Part shown: positions 1 through 5,681 of the stretch, one piece after another
How positions within the stretch are numbered: the stretch's first letter is position 1
How the letters are laid out: each line of letters starts with the position of its first letter
Assembly: GCA_051275515.1 (NCBI GenBank)
Contig: JBNMOT010000129.1
Coordinates: 1 to 9,730 of the forward strand
Origin: Oleispira sp051275515
GTDB lineage: Bacteria; Pseudomonadota; Gammaproteobacteria; Pseudomonadales; Oceanobacteraceae
DNA length: 9,730 nucleotides
Direction: 5' to 3'
Notes under the pieces: generated by a model
Database searches by the model: none
The model's input: only the letters and a program-made list of their open reading frames with translations
Told to the model about the DNA's origin: nothing
Program-made: the position numbers and the translations under genes

Positions 1-2
1 TA

Positions 3-161
3 TTAATCTGGATCGTGTTGGTGGCCTTTGTGGCTAACTCAGTGGGTGAGCACATGAAGCGAGGCACTAAAATTGCGGAGTGGTGGGCAACGTTATTAAT
101 CTGTTTGTATTTTTTAAGTTCTTATTGGGATTGGAAAAAAATAAAACTGCAGGTCGGGTAA
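3..161 (+). CDS. C-terminal end of a membrane protein (partial)
   Basis: An open frame enters from the left window edge and ends at a TAA at 159-161, giving the last 52 residues. What can be seen is one hydrophobic segment at the start (about residues 1-12), a short polar stretch with His-Met-Lys-Arg, a second hydrophobic segment (about residues 28-42, Trp/Leu/Phe/Tyr-rich), and a basic end with several lysines. This is the pattern of an inner-membrane protein finishing with two transmembrane helices and a short cytoplasmic tail. I do not recognise the family. The stop lies 1 bp from the stop of OMP1 on the opposite strand, so the two genes converge with no room for a separate terminator. The 5' part is outside the window. 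Confidence 0.5.
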   Translation, partial: LIWIVLVAFVANSVGEHMKRGTKIAEWWATLLICLYFLSSYWDWKKIKLQVG

Positions 162-162
162 C

Positions 163-1092
163 TTAGAAACTGATCCGAACACCCATACTATTAATCCATT
201 GACTGTAATTGAAGTCATCATCGCTTTCGATGTTCGAGCTGTTTAAGGTATATTCCGAGGTAAAATACAGCTCTGACTTTTTATGAAGATAGACATTGTG
301 CGTATAGCGGGCGGACACTTGGTTATCGTTGCGCGCAACATCATACAAAGGATCTTCATTATACTGCGTGTTTTTATATTTAGCCGATATACCCCAGTCA
401 TGACCCGAATGGCGTTTTGAATAGTGGCTATTAATGTAATAGCCCTGGGTCGCAATAAACTCATCCTGATAATTATTATCGAACACAGCCAACTCTAACT
501 GAATCGTATTACCGGTATTTAAAAACTGGGTATAGAGTTTTATATCGTTTGAACGGCCTTCATAACCCGCATAACGGCTGTCTTTTGGCTCTTTGTTGGT
601 ATGAGAAAATTGAACGCCTAAGCGATTATCGCCAATTCGGCGTGTAATATCGAACCGACCACCGTGATAGGCTAATACACTTTTTCCGGACAGCTGATAG
701 TGTGTGCGCGATAGCGTTGTGCGAAAACGGAAGTGGCCAGTGTAATAACTAATAGGCAAAGAAATATTTATAATACGCGTATCAAGGTCGTTGCTTTCAA
801 ATGATTCCTTAAAATAATCAACAATGATTTTTGCGTCGGTATTTTCTTGATCAAGAAATTCGTAACCCGCCATCAAACCTAGCTGAGTCTGTACATCTTC
901 ATTTTCTTGTTCTTGTTCAGAGGCATCTGCATTTCTTAGAATGTCATCAGATTCAAGAAAGACATTATTATTAATGCCACGGTTCAAATCCAGTTCGAGA
1001 TTAACATCACTGGCCGCAGCGATACTGAAATGCGTATTGATTAATAGCACAGACGAGACGGCGGTTATCAAAAGTAGGGTTGATTTATTCAT
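163..1092 (-). CDS. OMP1: predicted outer-membrane beta-barrel protein
   Basis: This gene encodes about 309 residues with an N-terminal signal peptide (hydrophobic core near residues 5-25, Ala-rich cleavage region before Ser-Asp-Val-Asn). The rest alternates polar and aromatic residues, as in amphipathic beta strands, and ends in Ile-Ser-Phe; a terminal Phe is the usual barrel-assembly signal. Near the mature N-terminus is an acidic segment with a Gly-Ile-Asn-Asn-Asn-Val-Phe motif, like the Asn-Val-Phe start of many porin-like barrels. An ATG at 1098 exists, but the ribosome site AGGTGGAG sits almost on it. It is 7 nt from the ATG at 1092, so 1092 is the better start. The cargo or ligand is unknown. 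A truncated relic of the 5' end of this gene lies at 6685-6759. Confidence 0.72.
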   Translation of the reverse strand: MNKSTLLLITAVSSVLLINTHFSIAAASDVNLELDLNRGINNNVFLESDDILRNADASEQEQENEDVQTQLGLMAGYEFLDQENTDAKIIVDYFKESFESNDLDTRIINISLPISYYTGHFRFRTTLSRTHYQLSGKSVLAYHGGRFDITRRIGDNRLGVQFSHTNKEPKDSRYAGYEGRSNDIKLYTQFLNTGNTIQLELAVFDNNYQDEFIATQGYYINSHYSKRHSGHDWGISAKYKNTQYNEDPLYDVARNDNQVSARYTHNVYLHKKSELYFTSEYTLNSSNIESDDDFNYSQWINSMGVRISF

Positions 1093-1168
1093 GACCATTC
1101 TCCACCTAATTATCAGGCTGTTAAATATTCTTGTTATTTTATAAGTACGGATGTGTATGATCGCAATA

Positions 1169-1201
1169 CTTTCATAGCGCTGAATAACCGCGCTATGAAA
1201 G
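1169..1201. terminator. 12-bp perfect hairpin between the 144-aa gene and OMP1
   Basis: The arms CTTTCATAGCGC (1169-1180) and GCGCTATGAAAG (1190-1201) are perfect reverse complements around a 9-nt loop. The hairpin starts 15 bp past the stop of the 144-aa gene and lies upstream of OMP1. A transcription terminator for the 144-aa gene is the simplest reading, although no clear U-tract follows on the minus strand, so termination may be weak or the structure may protect a 3' end. The duplicate at 6685-6863 lacks it: the deletion there resumes at the end of the right arm. Confidence 0.55.
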
Positions 1202-1216
1202 GCAGACCCTTGCAGA

Positions 1217-1651
1217 CTAACTACCGAAACGCTCTCTCATCATGGCGCGACGTTCTTCACGGGTAAGGCTTTTTAGTTCATCGCGCAGCGAAGAACGTTC
1301 TTCGTCGCTTAACTCCGCAACCTGACTACGAATAGCTTGGCGAGTTTCGTGGCGCTCTGAGCGTAATTCTTTGCGCGCTTCTTTAAAGGCGGCTTTACCG
1401 TCTTCGGTGGTGATGTCAAAGCCGAGTTCTTCCGCTCTGGCGGTACGCATTTCTTTGCGAGCGGCTTTGAAAGCAGCCTTGCCTTCGTCGGTTGATAGAT
1501 CAATGCCGAGTTCTACGGCTTTAGCTTCAATACGTTGCTGGCGGGCATCAGACATGTTCCAGCGATCTGATGCGTCACCTGCGACACTGATGCCAGATCC
1601 AAGAGCCAGAGTTAAAGCAAGAGTCGATGCGAAAGTAGTATAAAGTTTCAT
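1217..1651 (-). CDS. Secreted helical protein with two 28-residue repeats
   Basis: This 144-residue product has a clear Sec signal peptide (Met-Lys-Leu, hydrophobic core to about residue 20, likely cleavage after Val-Ala-Gly near 25). The mature part is very rich in Glu, Arg, Lys and Ala. Two tandem repeats start near residues 47 and 75, each reading Glu-Leu-Gly-(Ile/Phe)-Asp, then Thr, then Asp/Glu-Gly-Lys-Ala-Ala-Phe-Lys, then Ala-Arg-Lys-Glu. The C-terminus (residues 113-140) is a charged helix with Leu-Ser-Asp-Glu-Glu-Arg and Leu-Thr-Arg-Glu-Glu-Arg, loosely reminiscent of the LTxxQ segments of Spy/CpxP-like periplasmic proteins; that likeness is weak. The start is supported by TGGAG 6 nt upstream of ATG 1651. 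The function is unknown, with a periplasmic location inferred. It is followed by a hairpin, and a 5' relic of it lies at 6776-6863. Confidence 0.75.
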   Translation of the reverse strand: MKLYTTFASTLALTLALGSGISVAGDASDRWNMSDARQQRIEAKAVELGIDLSTDEGKAAFKAARKEMRTARAEELGFDITTEDGKAAFKEARKELRSERHETRQAIRSQVAELSDEERSSLRDELKSLTREERRAMMRERFGS

Positions 1652-1684
1652 GGTGTATCTCCAGAATAGTGTTTTAAGTCATGT

Positions 1685-1695
1685 GCTCTCAGAGC
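1685..1695. promoter_or_regulatory. Small palindrome upstream of the 144-aa gene
   Basis: GCTCTCAGAGC is a palindrome with 5-bp arms around one central base, 34 bp upstream of the 144-aa start codon. It is a possible operator. It falls inside the 32 bp that are missing from the otherwise near-identical copy at 6801-6963, where the 144-aa gene is dead. That is consistent with, but does not prove, a regulatory role for this gene only. Confidence 0.2.
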
Positions 1696-1779
1696 GCATA
1701 GTATTAAAACGTCGGCCATGCGAAAGGGTTGACCTAGGTAACTAAAAATAATTAAATAAACCCGAATATTTCTGTAAGT

Positions 1780-1944
1780 ATTGATGTTGGATACGGTCAG
1801 TTTATAGCGTCGTCTTATTGGTCAGTTAGTACGAGTCTGACGCGGCAGTGGTTAGACACAAAGAAAACTCTGAAGTCATCTCATGAATACGATATCGAAC
1901 AGTCGTCTAAAGGCAAAGATCAATTCACATCAATAGGGGGGTGA
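1780..1944 (+). pseudogene. Internal fragment of an OMP2-like barrel gene
   Basis: Codons from 1780 to 1875 translate to a peptide closely matching OMP2 residues 153-184, including Ser-Ser-Tyr-Trp-Ser-Val-Ser and Gln-Trp-Leu-Asp-Thr-Lys-Lys. I count about 7 nucleotide differences in 96, mostly silent. Everything upstream in the gene, including start and signal peptide, is gone: the leader region is joined to codon 153 at the 6-bp repeat AGTATT. After Lys-184 the frame stays open for 22 more codons to a TGA at 1942-1944 with only faint resemblance to OMP2 (Glu-Gln-Ser-Ser-Lys, then Asp-Gln-Phe). The tail may be a diverged paralogue or junction DNA. No start codon with a ribosome site was found, so it is scored as a dead remnant. 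Confidence 0.8.
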
Positions 1945-1997
1945 TGTGTAAGTTAAGAGAAGGTTTAGATAAGATCTTTTTATAACGGAAAACCCAT

Positions 1998-2843
1998 TTA
2001 ATACTTAGTGGGATGCTGACGAATCCGGCCAAGTAAATCCGTGCTAGATTGAATATTCGATGTGTCTCGAATCCGTTGAAGTATTTGTCGTTTTACTGAA
2101 ATAAAATCAGGCTCATGTTTCATATCCATCCGACGATCTGATGATTGCGGTAACGGCGAGGTAACTATTTGGTCTATCTTACCCGGATTTGGGGACATTA
2201 TAACAATCTTATCGGCAAGATAGAGCGCTTCTTCGACATCATGGGTAACAAAAATGATGCCCATATTCTCGTGGCTATGTAAATACAAAATCAGCTCGTG
2301 CATCACCTCTCGAGTCTGAGCATCCAAGGCTCCGAAGGGTTCATCCATTAACAGCCATTGAGGGCCAGCCATAATGGCTCTCGCGATCGCGACACGTTGT
2401 TGCATACCACCTGAAAGTTGATTGGGGTATTGCTTGGCGACAGTATCCAACCCCATTAACTCAAGTAGAGCGTAGGACCTATCAACCGCCGATCTACCTG
2501 CTGATTCACTCTGATCTTTTTGATGAGCCTTTAATTCGCGACAAAAGCGAACGTTTTCAATTACAGTCAACCAGGGGTACAAACTGTAATCTTGAAACAC
2601 CATGGCTCGGTCTTTACCCGGCGTCTTCACTACTTGGTTACTAAGTAAAATTTCCCCGCGATCAAGAGGGTCTAGCCCAGCAATTAGCCGCAGTAGTGTT
2701 GATTTTCCACAACCTGAAGCCCCAACAAACGCGACAAATTGCCCAGCTTGCAAGGTGATGGATAATGACTCTAAAACGGTCTTTGATCGCTTACCACTAG
2801 AAAAAGATTTTGTGACGCCAGCAAGGGCAAGTTCGCCATTCAT
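1998..2843 (-). CDS. ABC importer ATPase, TauB/SsuB-type
   Basis: This is the cytoplasmic ATP-hydrolysing subunit of a Tau/Ssu/nitrate-family importer, 281 residues, normal for the family. All motifs are present: Walker A Gly-Ala-Ser-Gly-Cys-Gly-Lys-Ser (41-48), Q-loop Phe-Gln-Asp-Tyr-Ser-Leu-Tyr-Pro-Trp (83-91), signature Leu-Ser-Gly-Gly-Met-Gln-Gln-Arg (143-150), Walker B Leu-Leu-Met-Asp-Glu-Pro (164-169), D-loop Gly-Ala-Leu-Asp (171-174) and switch His (201). The start is ATG 2843, not the longer open frame reaching 3050. Its ATG overlaps the permease stop as TGATG, and GAGGAG lies just upstream; the longer reading is only the permease gene in another frame. It is the last gene of the operon, and no clear terminator was seen after it. 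Motifs and neighbours indicate import; the substrate cannot be read from this subunit. Confidence 0.93.
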   Translation of the reverse strand: MNGELALAGVTKSFSSGKRSKTVLESLSITLQAGQFVAFVGASGCGKSTLLRLIAGLDPLDRGEILLSNQVVKTPGKDRAMVFQDYSLYPWLTVIENVRFCRELKAHQKDQSESAGRSAVDRSYALLELMGLDTVAKQYPNQLSGGMQQRVAIARAIMAGPQWLLMDEPFGALDAQTREVMHELILYLHSHENMGIIFVTHDVEEALYLADKIVIMSPNPGKIDQIVTSPLPQSSDRRMDMKHEPDFISVKRQILQRIRDTSNIQSSTDLLGRIRQHPTKY

Positions 2844-3634
2844 CAATCTCTCCTCATATATAACCAAGGAAAAGAAAATCGGTGCACCGCTCGTAATGTT
2901 TGATCCATAGAAAGCCCAATCAAACCTATCATGAGTATTCCTGCAAAAATAGTTTCTGTTTGGAAAAAACGTTGGGCTTTGAGAATAGCGTGTCCGACAC
3001 CTGTGTTGGCTGCAACAAGTTCCGCAACAACTAGGTAAGTCCAAGCCCAACCCAGAGTGAGTCGAAGTGTATTTACAATGTCAGGTAGAGCCGACTTAAA
3101 GACAACAAGACTGAATAATTCAGATTGCTTAGCCCCTAAAGATAACGCAGCATCCAACTGATACTGGGGCACTCGTCGTACATCTTCGCTTACCATAAGT
3201 ACCATTTGAAAAAAGGTACCTATCCAAATAATCGTAATTTTTGCGCTTTCATCAATGCCCACCCAAAGCAAAATCAAAGGTACAAAAGCAACCGCAGGCA
3301 AATAACGTGAAAATTCAAAAAGGGGCTGAAGTGCAGATTGAACAGGTTGTAAAGTGCCTATGAGTAAACCCAAAGGAATCGCCATCGCTGCGGCAATTAA
3401 AAAAGCGGCTGTGACGCGATAAATAGAAATACTAAGATCAGTTGTTAGCATGCCGCTTTGCCACCACTCCACTAAACGCAAAACAACGCGCTCAGGAGAG
3501 GGTAAAAATAAGGGGTTTACCCACTCCATATGGGTCGGCAACCACCAACTGAATACAATAATCACCATGATGCTAGAGCTGATTAACCAACGTGCTTTTT
3601 GTGGCAAAGACTTGCGTATAATAAAGAAATTCAT
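2843..3634 (-). CDS. ABC importer permease, TauC/SsuC-type
   Basis: This is the inner-membrane subunit of the importer, 263 residues, a typical length. Hydrophobic helices are visible near residues 16-32, 72-95, 112-127, 132-148, 190-208 and 228-245. The cytoplasmic coupling loop (EAA loop) that docks on the ATPase is at about 161-186: Asp-Ala-Ala-Leu-Ser-Leu-Gly-Ala, then Phe-Lys-Ser-Ala-Leu-Pro-Asp-Ile. One permease gene is present, so a homodimer is expected. ATG 3634 overlaps the stop of the hydrolase remnant by 4 nt (ATGA), and the permease stop overlaps the ATPase start by 1 nt, so the operon was built for coupled translation. The nonsense codon at 3784-3786 upstream could therefore lower permease expression by breaking coupling; this is an inference. 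Confidence 0.92.
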   Translation of the reverse strand: MNFFIIRKSLPQKARWLISSSIMVIIVFSWWLPTHMEWVNPLFLPSPERVVLRLVEWWQSGMLTTDLSISIYRVTAAFLIAAAMAIPLGLLIGTLQPVQSALQPLFEFSRYLPAVAFVPLILLWVGIDESAKITIIWIGTFFQMVLMVSEDVRRVPQYQLDAALSLGAKQSELFSLVVFKSALPDIVNTLRLTLGWAWTYLVVAELVAANTGVGHAILKAQRFFQTETIFAGILMIGLIGLSMDQTLRAVHRFSFPWLYMRRD

Positions 3635-3924
3635 CTTCGGTTAAGTTTCCCCACATTTTCGTGATTGGACCATTGGGTTAATACTTCTTCGGTGCTCATC
3701 ACGGTGCCTTCGTGTAATTCAGAATTAGATGCAGCATGGGCATCGGAAACAGTGACACAATCAAAGCCTCTGTCGATAGCCTCTCAAAGCGTTGGGTGAA
3801 CGCAGATGTCAGTTGTTTCACCCGTAAGTACAAGCCACGTAAAACCACTGGTTCTTAACATGATTTCAATATCTGTCTGGTAAAACGCACCACAGCCAAG
3901 CTTATCAACCAGAACTTTTTGACT
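3631..3924 (-). pseudogene. Truncated isochorismatase-family cysteine hydrolase
   Basis: Between the deaminase and the permease, one frame encodes the C-terminal half of a cysteine hydrolase of the isochorismatase superfamily (biuret, carbamoylsarcosine and RutB-like amidases). Visible landmarks are Val-Asp-Lys then Gly-Ala-Phe-Tyr-Gln-Thr-Asp-Ile-Glu, next Leu-Val-Leu-Thr-Gly-Glu-Thr-Thr-Asp-Ile-Cys-Val-His with the nucleophile Cys, and then Glu-Ala-Ile-Asp-Arg-Gly and Val-Ser-Asp-Ala-His. A TGA at 3784-3786 interrupts it three codons after Val-His, where the family often has Arg, so a CGA-to-TGA transition is likely. The first half, with the catalytic Asp and Lys, is absent; the frame runs into the deaminase 3' end. 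The original stop (3631-3633) still overlaps the permease ATG, showing it was a full operon member. The substrate is unknown; an amide or ureido compound fits the family. Confidence 0.82.
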
Positions 3925-4399
3925 CAGCGTAATGCATGAACAAATCCATACATTCCTTTTCAAGAACTCCCTGCTGCAATGCCAAAGGCTGATCTGTATA
4001 GTCGTTAATTGTCTCTACAGACATTCGAATTTCTCGCTGAGAATCACCCAGTACAACATTTACTTGTGCCATCGTGGTGGCATAAACAATTCGATCAACA
4101 CGAGCTAGCCAAGCCGAGGTGAAACACATGGGACATGGCTCGCAAGTGGTGTAAAGCGTATGGCCAGATAAATCTGCACCCTTTGCTTTGCAGGCCAAAC
4201 GAACCGTAAGCGTTTCTGCATGTGAGGTCATGTCCTGGTCTGTGTTTACCTGGTCATGAGCCTTCGCGACAACGAGACCTTCACTATTAACAATCACTGC
4301 TCCAAAAGGAGGCTCGCCAAGTTTCATAGCTAAATTAGCCATAGAAATAGCCTCCCGCATGGCCGTTATATCGCCACTGTTCACTTCCCGGTCACTCAT
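3905..4399 (-). CDS. Zinc nucleobase/nucleoside deaminase, CDA fold (GuaD-like)
   Basis: This 164-residue cytoplasmic enzyme belongs to the cytidine/deoxycytidylate deaminase superfamily, which hydrolytically removes an amino group from a heterocycle as ammonia. The zinc motif is complete: Ser-His-Ala-Glu (59-62, ligand His60, proton shuttle Glu62) and Cys-Glu-Pro-Cys-Pro-Met-Cys (86-92, ligands Cys89 and Cys92). Pro-Phe-Gly-Ala-Val-Ile-Val (31-37) and Ala-Arg-Val-Asp-Arg-Ile-Val-Tyr-Ala (99-107) resemble bacterial guanine deaminases and related nucleoside deaminases. Guanine, cytosine, a pyrimidine or an amino-triazine are all possible substrates. ATG 4399 overlaps the binding-protein stop by 4 nt (ATGA). 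The last residues, Ser-Lys-Ser-Ser-Gly, are encoded in DNA that in another frame starts the hydrolase remnant, so the tail may be a deletion-junction artefact. The core looks intact. Confidence 0.88.
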   Translation of the reverse strand: MSDREVNSGDITAMREAISMANLAMKLGEPPFGAVIVNSEGLVVAKAHDQVNTDQDMTSHAETLTVRLACKAKGADLSGHTLYTTCEPCPMCFTSAWLARVDRIVYATTMAQVNVVLGDSQREIRMSVETINDYTDQPLALQQGVLEKECMDLFMHYAESKSSG

Positions 4400-5358
4400 G
4401 GCAAGAGGTCTTTTGTTAGCAAATTGCTGCCATCAAATTTTGCATCAATGAGAGATTGCTCGCTAAGAAATTCGATGACAGCTTCCAGTGATCCATAACC
4501 AGAGCCTCCCGCAGCAAGCAAGATTTTATTATCGATGATATCGTAGACTTTGTCCCCCAGCAGCATGTCTGCCGCTTCCTGTGAAGAAACCCCAAGTGCT
4601 TCTGCTACATGCGAATGACTTTCTATAGGATTTGCTCGTAAGTATAAAACGCCTTTATCCACCGCTTTAATAAAGCGAATCAACTCATCACGCTTTTTTG
4701 CTAAAGTAGCATCAGTCACTACAATACCATCCAGAATTAAATCAGGGGTATCTGCGCTGGTGAAAATGGCTTCGCCACCCGCCGATTTGGCTTTGGTTAC
4801 CCATGGTTCCCAAGTTACAGCAGCATCTACTTGCCCTGCAATAAAAGCTGCGCCGGCATCATCTGCATTCATATTTACAAGCTTTACCTCTGATTCTTTA
4901 ATACCAGCCTTATTCAGTGCTGCGATAAGAAGAAGATGATTTACCTCTCCTGTGGTGACCGCTATCTTTTTCCCCTTTAGATCCTCAATGCTCGCTATCT
5001 CGGGACTAGCAACTATAGCGTCAGCACCGTCTGAAGTGTCCAACAGGTATATCGCCTTCAAGCCACCTGCGCCTTTTCCAGTTGCCAGTGAAAGGTTGTA
5101 CAGTGTGGTCAGAGCAATATCGACATGACCCGCAACCAATGGAGGAACTGTATCTCCTGGGCCAGAAAATTCAACCGTTTCTATTTCAAGGTCTACTTCT
5201 TTGAAAAACCCTTTTGCTTTAGCAACGAAAAAGCCGGAATAGCCAACCCACATATCATGGGCAACTATCAATTTATCGCTAGCTGCGACCGAACCCGACA
5301 GCATCGCCAGCGAGAATAGAAGTCCACTTGAGGCTTTACGAATAAACGATATGTTCAT
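4396..5358 (-). CDS. Periplasmic substrate-binding protein, SsuA/THI5 (NMT1-like)
   Basis: This 320-residue solute receptor belongs to the importer. A Sec signal peptide is visible (basic start, hydrophobic 11-21, cleavage near Val-Ala-Ala-Ser at 24-27). The mature start, with Trp-Val-Gly-Tyr-Ser then Phe-Phe-Val-Ala-Lys-Ala-Lys-Gly-Phe-Phe (37-52), is diagnostic of the SsuA/TauA/NMT1-THI5 fold. So are the lobe-crossing parts Asp-Leu-Lys-Gly-Lys-Lys-Ile-Ala-Val (127-134) and Ala-Val-Thr-Trp-Glu-Pro-Trp (180-186). The family binds sulfonates, taurine, nitrate, thiamine-type pyrimidines and riboflavin among others. The downstream deaminase and hydrolase remnant favour a nitrogen heterocycle, but this is inference. 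It is first in the operon; CAGGAG lies 8 nt upstream of ATG 5358. It is divergent from the LysR gene, the classic arrangement for a regulated uptake operon. Confidence 0.92.
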   Translation of the reverse strand: MNISFIRKASSGLLFSLAMLSGSVAASDKLIVAHDMWVGYSGFFVAKAKGFFKEVDLEIETVEFSGPGDTVPPLVAGHVDIALTTLYNLSLATGKGAGGLKAIYLLDTSDGADAIVASPEIASIEDLKGKKIAVTTGEVNHLLLIAALNKAGIKESEVKLVNMNADDAGAAFIAGQVDAAVTWEPWVTKAKSAGGEAIFTSADTPDLILDGIVVTDATLAKKRDELIRFIKAVDKGVLYLRANPIESHSHVAEALGVSSQEAADMLLGDKVYDIIDNKILLAAGGSGYGSLEAVIEFLSEQSLIDAKFDGSNLLTKDLLP

Positions 5359-5681
5359 ACTGTTTTCTCCTGACGGTTTAAAGATAATTTAATGAATCTT
5401 TATCTTATTTCGCACCTGAACTTTATAAAATAGCGCTCTTTGAATGTGTACATTTAGAAATACGAATACGATTTTTTTTGCATTATTTCGGTGCACATAA
5501 ATCACATCAGCTACCCAAAAAGGCGCTATTTTAGATGGGAAGAACAATTAAACTTGACGCTGCAGAATATTTCAATCGATAGCGAACACTGAGTTCATTT
5601 CATTTGCCAATTTTATACGTCTCTTTCGGTATATAAATTGCTTTCTTTCAATGAAGGGCGTAGTGAAACAAGAGGAAGATT
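5359..5681. promoter_or_regulatory. Divergent control region between the uptake operon and lysR
   Basis: This 323-bp non-coding, AT-rich region must hold the promoters of both the binding-protein operon (leftward) and the LysR gene (rightward). It contains two oppositely oriented 11-bp elements described separately, a tandem ATACGA pair at 5460-5471, and a short hairpin of AAAGAT/ATCTTT arms at 5380-5401 in the leader of the binding-protein gene. For lysR, TTGCCA (5604-5609) and TATATA/TATAAA (5630-5637) are present, but the spacing of 20 bp or more is too long to be convincing. No riboswitch was recognised. Confidence 0.5.
5426..5533. promoter_or_regulatory. Pair of inverted 11-bp elements, candidate LysR operators
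   Basis: TAAAATAGCGC at 5426-5436 reappears as its exact reverse complement GCGCTATTTTA at 5523-5533. Beyond the perfect core both continue with a similar CTTT(TT)G on the inner side. The two elements are centred 97 bp apart, about nine helical turns, within the divergent promoter. The left copy overlaps a TATAAA-like -10 candidate for the leftward operon. Two inverted copies of one site suggest binding by a tetrameric LysR protein with DNA looping. Assignment to the adjacent regulator is inferred from position only. Confidence 0.45.

Larger units (their letters stand above)
891..1875 (+). repeat. Left copy of the segmental duplication flanking the ABC cassette
   Basis: This stretch covers the 5' part of OMP1, the hairpin, the 144-aa gene, its upstream region and a piece of an OMP2-like gene. 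It is matched in the same order and orientation by 6685-7536. Nearly identical blocks are 920-974 with 6702-6759, 1200-1240 with 6760-6800, 1589-1670 with 6801-6880, 1702-1782 with 6881-6963, and 1780-1875 with 7441-7536. In the left copy the OMP1 and 144-aa genes are intact, but 480 bp (OMP2 start to codon 152) are missing between 1782 and the OMP2 fragment. The match stops at 1875, after which cassette DNA begins. Confidence 0.88.

Noticed and set aside
1371..1643. 90-codon plus-strand open frame opposite the 144-aa gene
   Set aside because: It exists only because the charged, repeated coding strand leaves the opposite strand open. The minus-strand gene has a signal peptide and ribosome site.
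2844..3050. 69-residue N-terminal extension of the ABC ATPase frame
   Set aside because: It is the permease gene read in another frame. ATG 2843, with GAGGAG upstream and a TGATG overlap, begins directly at a normal ATPase N-terminus.
3784..3786. In-frame TGA in the hydrolase read as selenocysteine or programmed readthrough
   Set aside because: The nucleophile of this family is the Cys six codons upstream, which is present. The TGA falls where a non-catalytic residue (often Arg) sits, and the N-terminal half of the gene is missing anyway.
5380..5401. Short hairpin in the binding-protein leader as a riboswitch or attenuator
   Set aside because: It has 6-bp AT-rich arms, no conserved aptamer features and no leader peptide or terminator.
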